Shown: one piece after another, positions 1-9,086 of the stretch | How positions within the stretch are numbered: the stretch's first letter is position 1 | Layout of the letters: each line of letters starts with the position of its first letter | Source: JAWKZG01 sp041396125 | GTDB lineage: Bacteria > Pseudomonadota > Gammaproteobacteria > Competibacterales > Competibacteraceae | Reading direction: 5' to 3' | Assembly (NCBI GenBank): GCA_041396125.1 | Contig: JAWKZG010000001.1 | Span: 496,001 to 560,000, forward strand | DNA: 64,000 nucleotides | Program-made: the position numbers and the translations under genes | The notes under the pieces: generated by a model | Databases searched by the model: none | Told to the model about the DNA's origin: nothing | The model's input: only the letters and a program-made list of their open reading frames with translations

Positions 1-1522
1 CAACATCAGCAAGCGTTTGGCGATCTGCTCAACGATGCGATTTCACCACTACAGCAGGCGAAGTGCTGGTTTTGTTGGCGAAAAACGGTGCCGGTGTGCT
101 GCTGCTGGTAACCATCCTGTTCGGTCATGCGTGGTGATCTGGCTATATTGAAGCAAGTCGGTCAGCGCCTGCTGCCGGACGGCCTAAGGCCGCGCTGGAG
201 GCTGGCATCGGTATGGCGCAACGGCATTTCACGCTGGCTGATAATCTGACTGTGTCAGACAATATTCTGCTGGGCACCGAGCCGCTGTTTGCGCGTTTCA
301 TGCGCGGCGCCAGGCCTGCAAGCGTATTCAGGAACTGGCGCAGCGGCTTTGGGCTGGCGGTCAAACCCTCGGCCCAGGTGGCGCGCGCTACGGTCGGCGA
401 AAAACAGCGGCGTGGAAATTCTCAAAGCACTGTATCGCGGTGCCCGTATTCTGATTCTGGTCGAGCCGACGTCAGTACTCACAACGCAGGAAGTCGAATC
501 CCCTCGTTCGCTACCCCGGCGACATGATTGGCGAAGGTATGTCAGTGATTTTCATCAGCCACAAACTGGACGAGATCATGGCCATATTGCCGACCGGGTG
601 GCGGTACTGCGGGCTGGCAAACTGTCGCCGAGCGCCCGACCCACGAGGTCAGTAAAGCCGAATTGGCGACGGTGATGGTGGCGCACAGTGGCCATGCCAC
701 ACCGCAAGCCCGGACAATACACGGGCCGGTGGTGGCAGTTACAGCAGGTTCACCACCGCTGCGGGATCGGGTAGGTTTGCGTGAGGCCGATCTGGCGGTC
801 CGGCAGGCGAAATTGTCGCTGCCGCCGGGGTTGCGGGCACGGTCAGGCAGCACGGCCGACTTGAACAAGCGGTCGGTTGGCACCTGCCAGTGGCACACTG
901 ACGATTGCCCGGCAGGATGGCCGGCCACTGACGGCCAGGGCCGCGCCACTGGATCGAAGCCGGTATCGGCCGGGTGCCGGAGGAATCGTCAGGGCGAAGC
1001 AGCAGTCGTCGGCGACTTAAGCGTCTGGCAGAACGCGGTGGCTTGAGTGTTACCGTGAGCCGAGATTTTGCCGCCGGTCTGATCAGACGCCAGCCAGCGC
1101 GGGCGCATGCGCAGCATTCTGGTCAGCCAGTTCGATGTCCGTCTGGCCAGGCCGAGGCGCCGGCCCGGACGCTGTCTGGCGGTAATATCCAGAAACTGAT
1201 CCTGGGCCGGGTGCTGCGGGAAGAACCGCGCATCATTATTGTCAATCAACCAACCTGGGGGTTGGATGTCGGAGCGGTAGCCACCATTCACGGCGAACTG
1301 CTGACGGCCAGCGAGCGGGGTGCGGCTATTGTGCTGATTTCGGAAGATCTGGATGAAGTGTTTGCCCTGGCTGATCGGGTGGCAGTGATTTATCAGGGTA
1401 ACTTGTCGCCGGCCCGGCCAGTTGCGGATTGGACGCTGCCCGAGATCGGTCTGGCGATGGCGGGTGGCCTGTCGCCGCCGGACGCTTCATCTGCTCAGAC
1501 GGCTGCCGCAGGAATGCAGTAG
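1..1522 (+). pseudogene. Nucleoside-type ABC transporter ATPase, multiply frameshifted, 5' end off window
   Basis: This is the ATP-binding subunit of a simple-sugar/nucleoside ABC importer (duplicated ATPase, as in YufO-type proteins). Pieces of one protein are spread over all three plus frames. First half: GMAQRHFTLADNLTVSDNILLG near 210-280, KALYRGARILIL near 425-465, and a frame switch before VIFISHKLDEIMA near 545-580. Second half: an open frame from about 974 to 1522 with the signature LSGGNIQKLILGRVL and the switch region VLISEDLDEVFALADRVAV. The first Walker A is damaged: KNGAG is followed by VLLL instead of K-T/S-T. The stop at 1520-1522 lies directly before the permease start. Either a dead gene or poor-quality sequence at a contig edge; the clean 3' third favours the latter. 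The usual BMP-family binding protein would lie upstream, off the window. Confidence 0.8.
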
Positions 1523-1523
1523 G

Positions 1524-2600
1524 GTGCGGTTTATCAGTCGCAGCCAGATTTCACGCCCGGCGCAGCTGCTGGCACCGGTGCTGGCGATTCTGCTGACCCT
1601 GCTGCTCAGTGCGCCGCTGATTTTATGGACGGGCGCATCGGTGTTACAGGCTTATGCCGAAATTCTGCGGGGTGCGTTTGGCGGCACGCTGGCCATCACC
1701 GAAACCCTGACCCGCGCAACCCCGTTGATCCTGACCGGATTGGCGGCTGCAATCGCATTTCGGGCACATTTTTACAATATCGGTGCCGAAGGGCAGTTGT
1801 ATCTGGGCGCTGTGGCGGCGGTGCTGGTAGGCGGACTGCATGGCGGCAGTGGGCTGGGCTGGCCGACACCCGTGCTGTTTCCTCTGATGTTGCTGGCCGG
1901 GGCGCTGGCCGGCGCGGTATTGCTGCTGGGGCCGGTGCTGCTGAAAACCCGCCTGGGTGTGGACGAGGTAGTCACTACGCTGTTGCTGAATTTTATTGTG
2001 CTGTTGTTTGTGTCGATGCTGCTGGACGGCCCGATGAAAGACCCACTGTCAATGGGCTGGCCGCAGTCGGTAGCGCTTGATCCGGCGCTGGAACTGAGCA
2101 AAATAATCCCGCGTTACCGATTGCACAGTGGCTTTGTGATAGCGGTCGTACTGGCCGCAGTGCTGGCGTTCATCATTGCCCGCAGCGCGTTCGGCTTCGA
2201 ACTGAAAGCTGTCGGGGCAAACGCCAAAGCGGCCCGCTTCGCCGGTATGCCAGTCACTGCTGTGATGCTCAAAACCGGTCTGCTGTCAGGCGCTATGGCC
2301 GGTCTGGCCGGGGTGTTCGAAGTGGCGGGACGCACCAGCTATCTGACCCTGGATATGTCGCCCGGTTATGGCTATACCGGCATTGTGATTGCCATGCTGG
2401 CGCAGTTGAATCCGCTCGGTGTGGTGCTGGCAGCGATTTTCGTAGCCGGGGTACTGGTTGGGGCAGACAGTATGAGCCGCGTGCTGAGTGTGCCGACGTA
2501 TATCGCCGACGTTATTGTTGCGCTGGCTTTACTGTCGATGCTGGTGACCAATCTGCTGACGAAATATCGTTTGCAGTGGCGTGCGGGAGGACGCTCCTGA
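1524..2600 (+). CDS. ABC transporter permease, nucleoside/sugar type (BPD_transp_2)
   Basis: First inner-membrane permease of the nucleoside-type importer, about 358 residues with roughly nine hydrophobic segments. Motifs typical of the family are an EAA-like stretch AHFYNIGAEGQLYLGA (residues about 80-95) and a GANAKAARFAGMPV segment. I chose GTG at 1524, two bases after the ATPase stop, because the open frame upstream only overlaps the ATPase gene. The stop TGA at 2598-2600 shares its last base with the ATG of the second permease, so the two are translationally coupled. Family membership is clear; substrate (nucleoside or nucleobase) is inferred from the neighbouring deaminase. Confidence 0.88.
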   Translation: MRFISRSQISRPAQLLAPVLAILLTLLLSAPLILWTGASVLQAYAEILRGAFGGTLAITETLTRATPLILTGLAAAIAFRAHFYNIGAEGQLYLGAVAAVLVGGLHGGSGLGWPTPVLFPLMLLAGALAGAVLLLGPVLLKTRLGVDEVVTTLLLNFIVLLFVSMLLDGPMKDPLSMGWPQSVALDPALELSKIIPRYRLHSGFVIAVVLAAVLAFIIARSAFGFELKAVGANAKAARFAGMPVTAVMLKTGLLSGAMAGLAGVFEVAGRTSYLTLDMSPGYGYTGIVIAMLAQLNPLGVVLAAIFVAGVLVGADSMSRVLSVPTYIADVIVALALLSMLVTNLLTKYRLQWRAGGRS

Positions 2601-3526
2601 TGGGCGCCGAAATTATTGATACCCTGGCCTCGGCCTCGTTCTGGGTAGCTGTGCTGCGTATTGCCACGCCGCTGATCTTCGGCACTCTGGGGGTGCTGCT
2701 GTGCGAGCGGGTCGGGGTGCTGAATCTCGGTATCGAAGGCATTATGGTGGCCGGTGCGTTCACCGGCTGGCTAGCAGTTTATCAGGGTGCTCCCCTATGG
2801 CTCGGGGTACTGGTGGCGGCCGGTACCGGCGCGCTATTTGGTCTGCTGCATGCATTTTTAACCGTTTGGCTGGCGCTGTCGCAGCATGTGTCGGGGCTGG
2901 GCGTGACTTTATTTGCGACCAGTTTGTCGTATTTCAGTTATCGCGTCAGTTTTCCGCAGATTTCAACGCCGCCAACCATCGAACCGTTCCAGCCGGTTAC
3001 CTGGCTGGCAGGCGTACCGGTGCTGGGCGAGCAGACCGCGCTGACCCTGCTGGCGTTTGGCTGTGTTTTGGCGCTGATGTATGGGTTGTATCGTACCCCA
3101 TTAGGTCTGGCGGTGCGGATGGTGGGGGAAAATCCGGCGGCAGTGGAAGGGCAGGGACTGTCGGTATACGGTCTGCGCACCGGTGCTATTGTCGCTGGCA
3201 GTGCCTTGATGGCGGTCGGCGGCGCGTTTTTAACCCTGTCGGCCTTCGATGCATTTTTCTTCAATATGATTAACGGGCGCGGCTGGATTTGTGTGGCGCT
3301 GGTGGTATTCGCCTCCTGGCGACCCGGCAAAGCACTGCTCGGCGCGCTGCTGTTCGGGGCGTTTGATGCGTTGCAATTGCGCCTGCAGACCGGTGGTGGA
3401 CTGCTGCCGTATCAGCTGTATCTGATGCTGCCGTATCTTCTGTCTATTCTGGCGCTGGTGATTATGGCGCGCAAAGCCGCCTATCCGCAGGCGCTGATGA
3501 AACCTTATCGGAAAGGAGAGCGTTGA
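2600..3526 (+). CDS. Second ABC transporter permease, nucleoside/sugar type
   Basis: Second permease (308 residues) of the same importer, expected to pair with the 1524-2600 product in the membrane. It has about eight hydrophobic segments and family motifs VGVLNLGIEGIMVAGAF (residues about 38-55) and VRMVGENPAAVEGQG (about 175-190), as in YufQ-like nucleoside permeases. The ATG at 2600 overlaps the previous stop (TGATG). The downstream deaminase starts within about 6 bases of this stop, so transporter and enzyme form one transcription unit. The frame is intact throughout. Confidence 0.9.
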   Translation: MGAEIIDTLASASFWVAVLRIATPLIFGTLGVLLCERVGVLNLGIEGIMVAGAFTGWLAVYQGAPLWLGVLVAAGTGALFGLLHAFLTVWLALSQHVSGLGVTLFATSLSYFSYRVSFPQISTPPTIEPFQPVTWLAGVPVLGEQTALTLLAFGCVLALMYGLYRTPLGLAVRMVGENPAAVEGQGLSVYGLRTGAIVAGSALMAVGGAFLTLSAFDAFFFNMINGRGWICVALVVFASWRPGKALLGALLFGAFDALQLRLQTGGGLLPYQLYLMLPYLLSILALVIMARKAAYPQALMKPYRKGER

Positions 3527-3531
3527 GTGTG

Positions 3532-4818
3532 ATGGTCGATCTGTTAATCCGTAACGCAAACTTGCCGGACGGGCGCAGCGGTATCGATGTCGCGGTTCGT
3601 GACGGGCGTATTGTCGCTGTTGAACACGGCCTGCAAGCAGAGGCGGCCGAGACCTTGGACGCCAGTGCCTGTTTGCTTAGTCCACCGTTTGTCGATGCGC
3701 ATTTTCATATGGACGCGACGCTGAGCTACGGCCTGCCGCGCGTCAATCAATCGGGCACCCTGCTGGAAGGCATCGCGCTGTGGGGCGAATTGAAACCCGA
3801 ACTAACCGCAGAAGCTATCATCGAACGGGCCTTGCACTATTGCGACTGGGCCGTTGGCAAAGGCTTGCTGGCGATTCGTTCACATGTGGATATCTGCGAC
3901 CCGCGCCTGCTGGCGGTCGATGCGCTGCTGGCGGTCAAGCAACAAGTCGCGCCTTATCTGGATCTGCAACTGGTCGCTTTTCCGCAGGATGGTTTATTGC
4001 GCTCAGCGGGCGCGCTGGACAATCTCACCCGTGCGCTGGATCGCGGCGTGGATGTGGTCGGTGGTATCCCGCATTTCGAGCGTACCATGGCGGACGGTGC
4101 CGAGAGTATCAAAATGCTCTGTGAACTGGCTGCCGAGCGCGGTTTGCCGGTCGATATGCATTGCGACGAGTCGGACGATCCGCTCTCGCGCCATATCGAA
4201 ACCCTGGCGTATCAGGCCCAGCGCCTGGGTTTGCAGGGCCGGGTGACCGGTTCGCATTTAACGTCCATGCATTCGATGGATAATTACTATGTCTCCAAAC
4301 TGATTCCGTTAATGCGGGAAGCGGGTGTGGCTGCGATTGCCAACCCGCTGATCAATATTACGTTACAAGGTCGTCACGATACTTACCCCAAGCGGCGCGG
4401 GATGACCCGTGTGCCGGAGCTGCTGGCGGCAGGAATCCCGGTCGCGTTCGGGCACGATTGCGTGCTGGATCCCTGGTACAGCCTGGGTAGTGGCGACATG
4501 CTGGAAGTCGCCCAGATGGGTTTGCACGTCGCGCAGATGACCTCGCAGGACGGGATGCGGGCCTGTTTTGCTGCTGTCACAGAAAACGCTGCTCGGATTA
4601 TCGGCCTGCAGGATTACGGTATAGCACCGGGCTGTCACGCTGACCTGATCCTGCTGGATGCGGCTGATCCAATCGAGGCAATCCGTCTGCGTGCTGCGCG
4701 TCTGGCTGTGATTCGGCGGGGTCGGGTTATTGCCCGCAGCGTGCCTGCCCGCGCACAGTTAATGTTGCCGGGGCGTCCGGACGAGGTCAGTTTTCGCTTA
4801 TCCCGAACCGGATCATGA
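3532..4818 (+). CDS. Cytosine-deaminase-like amidohydrolase
   Basis: Metal-dependent amidohydrolase of the cytosine deaminase/AtzC-like group, 428 residues, cytosolic. Visible active-site elements: HFHMD (H57, H59) as the HxH metal motif, HCDE with H210 and D212-E213, GSHLTSMHSMDN, and FGHD with D309 as the last metal ligand. These fit hydrolytic deamination of a pyrimidine, triazine or related N-heterocycle. The start is uncertain: TTG 3523, GTG 3529 and ATG 3532 are all in frame. ATG 3532 gives the usual MVDLLIRNAN start, and AGGAG at 3514-3518 lies 13 bases upstream. Operon position behind a nucleoside-type importer suggests salvage or catabolism of an imported base. The exact substrate cannot be read from sequence. 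Confidence 0.85.
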   Translation: MVDLLIRNANLPDGRSGIDVAVRDGRIVAVEHGLQAEAAETLDASACLLSPPFVDAHFHMDATLSYGLPRVNQSGTLLEGIALWGELKPELTAEAIIERALHYCDWAVGKGLLAIRSHVDICDPRLLAVDALLAVKQQVAPYLDLQLVAFPQDGLLRSAGALDNLTRALDRGVDVVGGIPHFERTMADGAESIKMLCELAAERGLPVDMHCDESDDPLSRHIETLAYQAQRLGLQGRVTGSHLTSMHSMDNYYVSKLIPLMREAGVAAIANPLINITLQGRHDTYPKRRGMTRVPELLAAGIPVAFGHDCVLDPWYSLGSGDMLEVAQMGLHVAQMTSQDGMRACFAAVTENAARIIGLQDYGIAPGCHADLILLDAADPIEAIRLRAARLAVIRRGRVIARSVPARAQLMLPGRPDEVSFRLSRTGS

Positions 4819-4900
4819 ATTTCATTCAATAAAAACAAGAAACACATGCGCTGGATTCAAAATGGCCGCTACCGGACAATAGCCCCTACTTTGTTACCGG

Positions 4901-5811
4901 ATGCGCGATATGGATCAGGAACGCTCAAAACCATTGTTCAGCTGCGAATTTTTCCCACCGAATGACGATAACGCCGCTGCCAGGCTGCGGCGGGTGCGTC
5001 AGACCTTATGGCAGGCCTTGCCGCTGGAGTATTGTTCGGTTACCTACGGTGCCGGCGGCCTTTGCGCAGCCGGACCTTCGAAACGGTGTTTGATCTGCAC
5101 CATGACGGTGTACCGGTTGCGCCGCATTTAACCTGTGTTGCTTCAACGCGGGAGAACATGCGCGCCATTCTTGAGTTATACCGCAAGCAGGGTATCAACC
5201 GCATCGTGGCCTTACGCGGCGATATGCCAGCCGGCATGCAGGCACCCGGCGAATTACGCTACGCCAGTGATCTGGTTACTTTTATCCGTGACACCAGCGG
5301 TGATCATTTTTTTATCGAAATTGCGGCCTATCCGGAATTTCATCCGCAGGCTGACAGCCCCCAGCGAGATCTGGAAAACTTCAAGCGCAAGGTTGACGCG
5401 GGCGCGAACAGTGCGATTACACAGTATTTTTTTAACCCGGATGCTTATTTTCGTTTTGTTGAGCAGTGTCAGCGGGTTGGCGTGGATATTCCGATCATGC
5501 CGGGCATTATGCCGATTACCAATTTCAAGCAGCTGGCCCGCTTTTCGAATTTGTGTGGCGCTGAAATTCCGCGCTGGTTGCGCTTGCGGCTGGAAGCCTA
5601 TGGTGATGATCTGGACGCCATCCGCGCCCTGGGGCTGGAAGCCGTCTCTCATCTGTGTCAGCGTCTGCTGGAGCAAGGGGCACCGGGTTTGCATTTTTAC
5701 ACCATGAATCAGACCGCTGCCGTACTGGCTATTTGCAAAAATCTGGGGCTAACCGAATCTTCTGTTACCGCAAGCATGACCCCGAATGTCGCTGAACTTT
5801 CGCCAACTTGA
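4901..5811 (+). CDS. metF: Methylenetetrahydrofolate reductase (metF-like), one frameshift near 5060
   Basis: Flavoprotein that reduces 5,10-methylene-THF to 5-methyl-THF for methionine synthesis. The N-terminal part FSCEFFPPNDDNAAARLRRVRQ and YCSVTYGAGG is in one frame. From LRSRTFETVFDLHHDGVPVAPHLTCV onward the protein continues in the preceding frame through AAYPEFHPQA, NSAITQYFFNPDAYF, MPGIMPITNFKQLARF and LHFYTMNQ. The join is at 5060-5061, where the codon after GGC-GGC has only two bases, equal to a one-base deletion. Restored length is about 303 residues, normal for MetF. The 3' end overlaps the LysR gene by 26 bases. A deletion in such a core gene is more likely a sequence error than a loss; a second metF copy elsewhere is the alternative. 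Confidence 0.82.
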
Positions 5812-6685
5812 GGCATTCCGTGCCCTGATGCTGGGCAAGACCGTTACCCGAGCGGCGAGCATGCTGTTTATCACCCAGCCGGCTGTGACCCGACTGATCC
5901 GCGATCTGGAGCGGCAGGTGGGTTTTGAACTGTTCGAACGGCGCAAGGGACGCTTGCACCCGACACCAGAAGCACTAGCGCTGTATCAGGAAGTTGAAAC
6001 GGCCTTTATCGGCCTGGAGCAGATTGCCCGGCATGCCAGTATGATCCGCGATTTTAGCGCGGGCAGACTGACCATCGGTGGCATGCCCGCCCTGTCCCTG
6101 CAATTCCTGCCCCGTGTTATCCATCAGTTTCTGCAGGCGCATCCCGGTATTGCAATTACCCTGCACAGTCGCAGCTCGCAGAAAATTGCCGAGCAGGTCG
6201 CGGCGCAGCACTGTGATCTGGGGCTGGCGGCGCTGGATATTGATGTGCCTGGCGTGCAAACAGAAAGCTTATGGGCTGGGCAGATGGTGTGCGTGTTGCC
6301 GCCAGACCACCGTCTGGTGACCCGTGCATTCGTTACACCGCAGGATTTGGCCGGGGAAGTCTTTATCTCGCTGGGGACCGATCACCGGGCCCGTTTTCAA
6401 ATCGATAGTGTGTTCGCCGAAGCTGAAGTCGAGCGACGTCTGCAGATCGAAACACCCTTATCGGCAACCGCTATCGAGTTTGTCAAAGCGGGCACGGGCG
6501 TGACGATTACGGAGCCGGTCAGTGCCTATTGCCAGACTGACGAGGCGGTGGTGGTGAAGCCGTTTAAACCCGCTATACCCTTTGAATTTCTGGTGTTATA
6601 TCCAGCCGAGCGACCGCGCTCGCGGCTGGCCCATGAGTTTGTGCAGTATCTGCGACAGGCGCTGCGGCAATTAGTAATATCATAA
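5786..6685 (+). CDS. LysR-family transcriptional regulator (NocR/OccR-like)
   Basis: LTTR of 299 residues. The N-terminal winged helix-turn-helix spans residues 1-62 (FRQLEAFRALMLGKTVTRAA, then ITQPAVTRLIRDLE), followed by a two-lobed effector domain from about 90 to 295. The N-terminus (FRQLEAFRA.M..GTVTRAA style) is the form seen in regulators of opine and amino-acid oxidase operons. That agrees with the next ten kilobases, which encode an importer and flavin oxidases. It is therefore the probable activator of the downstream operon, responding to the imported substrate. It starts inside metF, but the function need not be linked to metF. Confidence 0.88.
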   Translation: MSLNFRQLEAFRALMLGKTVTRAASMLFITQPAVTRLIRDLERQVGFELFERRKGRLHPTPEALALYQEVETAFIGLEQIARHASMIRDFSAGRLTIGGMPALSLQFLPRVIHQFLQAHPGIAITLHSRSSQKIAEQVAAQHCDLGLAALDIDVPGVQTESLWAGQMVCVLPPDHRLVTRAFVTPQDLAGEVFISLGTDHRARFQIDSVFAEAEVERRLQIETPLSATAIEFVKAGTGVTITEPVSAYCQTDEAVVVKPFKPAIPFEFLVLYPAERPRSRLAHEFVQYLRQALRQLVIS

Positions 6686-6712
6686 TATTTGGTTATGGCT
6701 TGTTTCAAAATA

Positions 6713-6727
6713 ATCATTTCATATGAT
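6713..6727. promoter_or_regulatory. Candidate LysR-type binding site upstream of the importer operon
   Basis: ATCAT-5-ATGAT is an interrupted palindrome containing a T-N11-A arrangement, the general LTTR box. It lies 51-65 bases before the ATG of the solute-binding protein and just after the LysR gene. The surroundings are AT-rich. An inference from pattern and position only. Confidence 0.4.
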
Positions 6728-6777
6728 AGTGATCGGGTGATAGGGTAAAGCTTCAATAAACGCTGAAGGAATAATCC

Positions 6778-7815
6778 ATGAAAAATCCGGCTATCCTTGC
6801 TGGCGCGCTATTAGCCGCGCTATCTGTTGGTGCAGTTCAGGCGCAAACGCCGACCTTGTATATGGCTGGGTACGGTGGCTCTTTCGAAAAAATGATGAAA
6901 GAAAAAGTCATTCCGGCTTTTGAGGCCAGTCATGATGTGAAAGTTGTTTTTGTACCAGGCAACTCCACCGATACACTGGCTAAACTGCAGGCCCAGAAAG
7001 GCAATCAGGAGCTCGACGTCGCTTTCATGGATGATGGTCCGATGTATCAGGCGATCAATCTGGGCTTTTGCGATGATGTGGTGGATGCACCGATCATGCA
7101 GGATCTGTATGACATTGCCCGTTTCCCCAATGGTAAAGCGGTTGGCGCAGGGTTCGTGGTCACCGGTCTGGCCTATAACCAGAAAATGTTCGCTGATAAC
7201 GGCTGGGATGTACCCAGTTCCTGGGAAGACCTGACCGACAGTAAATTCCAGGGCAAACTGGTCGTGCCGCCTATCAGTAATACGTATGGTTTGCATGCCC
7301 TGATCGTCATGGCTCAGTTGCGGGGCGGTGGGGAGCAGGATATCGATCCCGGTTTTAAAGCCTTCATCGATGAAGTCGGCCCCAATGTGCTGACCTTTGA
7401 ACCGTCCTCCGGCAAGATGTCCGAGCTTTTCCAGAGTGGCGAAATTGCCCTCTCGGTCTGGGGCAGCGGACGCTTGAAGGCATTGGCAGACACCGGTTTT
7501 CCGGGCGCGTTTGCCTATCCCAAGGAAGGCGGTGTGGCCTTGCAGGTTGCCGCCTGCCCGGTGGTTGACAGCGATGTGCCGGAACTCAGTCAGCAGCTGA
7601 TTCAATTCCTGCTGACGCCGGAAGTGCAGCTCATGATGGCCGAAGGGCAGGGCTTTGGTCCGACCAATGCCAAAACCGAGCTGCCGCCCGAACTGGCTGA
7701 AAAACTGCCCTATGGTGCCGAGAAAATTAATGCGCTGATTGCTATCGACTGGGATACGGTCAACCAGCATCGGGCCGAGTGGACCAACACCTGGAACCGT
7801 CGGGTCGAGCGCTGA
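6778..7815 (+). CDS. ABC transporter substrate-binding protein, polyamine/opine type (PotD-like)
   Basis: Periplasmic binding protein of 345 residues. The first 22 residues form a Sec signal ending VQA-Q. The mature part has the type-2 periplasmic fold of the spermidine/putrescine group: LYMAGYGGSFEKMMKEKVIPAFE, DVAFMDDGPMYQA, WEDLTDSKFQGKLVVPP and a C-terminal LLTPEVQLMMAEG. A good Shine-Dalgarno (AAGGA) precedes the ATG. It heads an operon with an ATPase and two permeases, followed by oxidase genes. The ligand is thus likely an amine-containing compound (polyamine, opine or amino-acid derivative) fed to these oxidases. Ligand identity is inference. Confidence 0.88.
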   Translation: MKNPAILAGALLAALSVGAVQAQTPTLYMAGYGGSFEKMMKEKVIPAFEASHDVKVVFVPGNSTDTLAKLQAQKGNQELDVAFMDDGPMYQAINLGFCDDVVDAPIMQDLYDIARFPNGKAVGAGFVVTGLAYNQKMFADNGWDVPSSWEDLTDSKFQGKLVVPPISNTYGLHALIVMAQLRGGGEQDIDPGFKAFIDEVGPNVLTFEPSSGKMSELFQSGEIALSVWGSGRLKALADTGFPGAFAYPKEGGVALQVAACPVVDSDVPELSQQLIQFLLTPEVQLMMAEGQGFGPTNAKTELPPELAEKLPYGAEKINALIAIDWDTVNQHRAEWTNTWNRRVER

Positions 7816-7844
7816 TATAAAACCTTGGCGCGGCTTCTCCTGCC

Positions 7845-7899
7845 AAAACCGGTAAGAGAAATCGCCCGGTGCCGCCTGCCGGTTTTATCTTCCGGCAGG
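7845..7899 (+). promoter_or_regulatory. Alternative stem-loops between binding-protein and ATPase genes
   Basis: The 209-base gap contains an 8-bp perfect hairpin, CCTGCCGG (7875-7882) with CCGGCAGG (7892-7899). It also holds a competing 8-bp pairing, AAAACCGG (7845-7852) with CCGGTTTT (7879-7886). The two share bases 7879-7882 and cannot form together. There is no T-run behind the first. Such an element could stabilise the upstream transcript or reduce read-through, so that the binding protein is made in excess. Pairings are seen; the role is inferred. Confidence 0.5.
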
Positions 7900-8024
7900 T
7901 CGATACCGTAAACCCACTAATGATGACTTCGGTTGGTGCAGCCGCCAACCGGGTTCCAGGACTGGTCTTCTTCCCCCGTGGAAGACAGGAATTCCACACG
8001 TACTCCTCTGTTAACGAGTAACCC

Positions 8025-9086
8025 ATGGCCTTCCTCGAATTACAACACCTTCATAAGCGTTACGGTGATTTCACCGCTGTTGCAGACATGCATCTGGATA
8101 TTACGCAGGGCGAGTTCATCTCGTTGCTCGGACCCTCCGGCTGCGGCAAGACCACTACCTTGCAGATGATTGCAGGTTTTGTGGAGCCGAGCCGGGGAAA
8201 GGTCATTCTGGACGGTCGCGATATCACCGCGTTAAAGCCTAATCAGCGCGGTTTGGGGATTGTATTCCAGAGTTATGCCCTGTTTCCGCATATGACCGTA
8301 GCCGAGAACATCAGTTTTGGCCTGGAGATGCGCAAAATACCGCGGGCAGAGCGCAGGCGTCGGGTACAGGATGCTTTGGAACTGGTGCATCTGGCACCGT
8401 TTGCCAGTCGTTATCCACGCCAGTTGTCCGGTGGTCAGCGGCAGCGGGTTGCGCTGGCGCGGGCGCTGGTGATTCAGCCGCCGGTATTGCTGCTGGACGA
8501 GCCGCTGAGTAATCTCGACGCCAAGCTGCGGGAAGATATGCAGCTGGAACTGCGCAGTATTCAGCGCCGCCTGGGCACAACCACCATTCTGGTCACGCAT
8601 GACCAGTCCGAAGCGCTGTCCCTCAGCGATCGTATTGTGGTCATGAACCAGGGGCAGATGATCCAGGTCGATGCGCCGTTCCAGACCTATGAGCATCCGG
8701 GCGACAGTTTTGTGTCGGATTTTCTGGGCAAGACCAATCTCCTGGATGGCGAGATCATTGACCGGCAAAATGATCAGGTGCGGGTCCGGGTGGGCAGCAT
8801 CGAATGGGATGCACCGGGCAGTGCGCAGCTGGGGTCAGTACAGGTTTCTTTGCGACCGGAGAAGCTGCTGCTTACCGCACCGGCAGCCGGGCGCGTGCAG
8901 GGGCGGATTCAGACCTGCCTGTTTCTGGGTAATCACTGGTTGTATCAGATCGAATGTCCGCTAGGCGAAATACTGGTCACGCGGCCCAATGATGGCGGCG
9001 ACAGTCTGTCCGAGGGCGCGCAAATCGGGCTGGACTGGCCGGCCCCGGCCTGCCAGATACTGGCGCGGAGCAGCGCTGATGAGTGA
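8025..9086 (+). CDS. ABC transporter ATP-binding protein (PotA-like)
   Basis: ATPase subunit (353 residues) of the polyamine-type importer. Walker A GPSGCGKTT at residues 36-44, signature LSGGQRQRVALARAL from residue 134, Walker B LLLDEP with D158 and E159, and H-loop VTHDQSEAL. A C-terminal TOBE-like domain occupies about 245-350. Its last bases overlap the first permease start (ATG 9079 lies inside the final codons). Together with the two permeases it powers uptake of the compound captured by the 6778-7815 protein. All motifs are intact. Confidence 0.93.
   Translation: MAFLELQHLHKRYGDFTAVADMHLDITQGEFISLLGPSGCGKTTTLQMIAGFVEPSRGKVILDGRDITALKPNQRGLGIVFQSYALFPHMTVAENISFGLEMRKIPRAERRRRVQDALELVHLAPFASRYPRQLSGGQRQRVALARALVIQPPVLLLDEPLSNLDAKLREDMQLELRSIQRRLGTTTILVTHDQSEALSLSDRIVVMNQGQMIQVDAPFQTYEHPGDSFVSDFLGKTNLLDGEIIDRQNDQVRVRVGSIEWDAPGSAQLGSVQVSLRPEKLLLTAPAAGRVQGRIQTCLFLGNHWLYQIECPLGEILVTRPNDGGDSLSEGAQIGLDWPAPACQILARSSADE

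Noticed and set aside
16..1200. Several separate small genes in the left edge
   Set aside because: The pieces translate to consecutive segments of a single ABC ATPase.
6820..7770. A 316-codon minus-strand open frame
   Set aside because: It lies fully antisense to the binding-protein gene, has no known motif, and its composition mirrors the sense codons.
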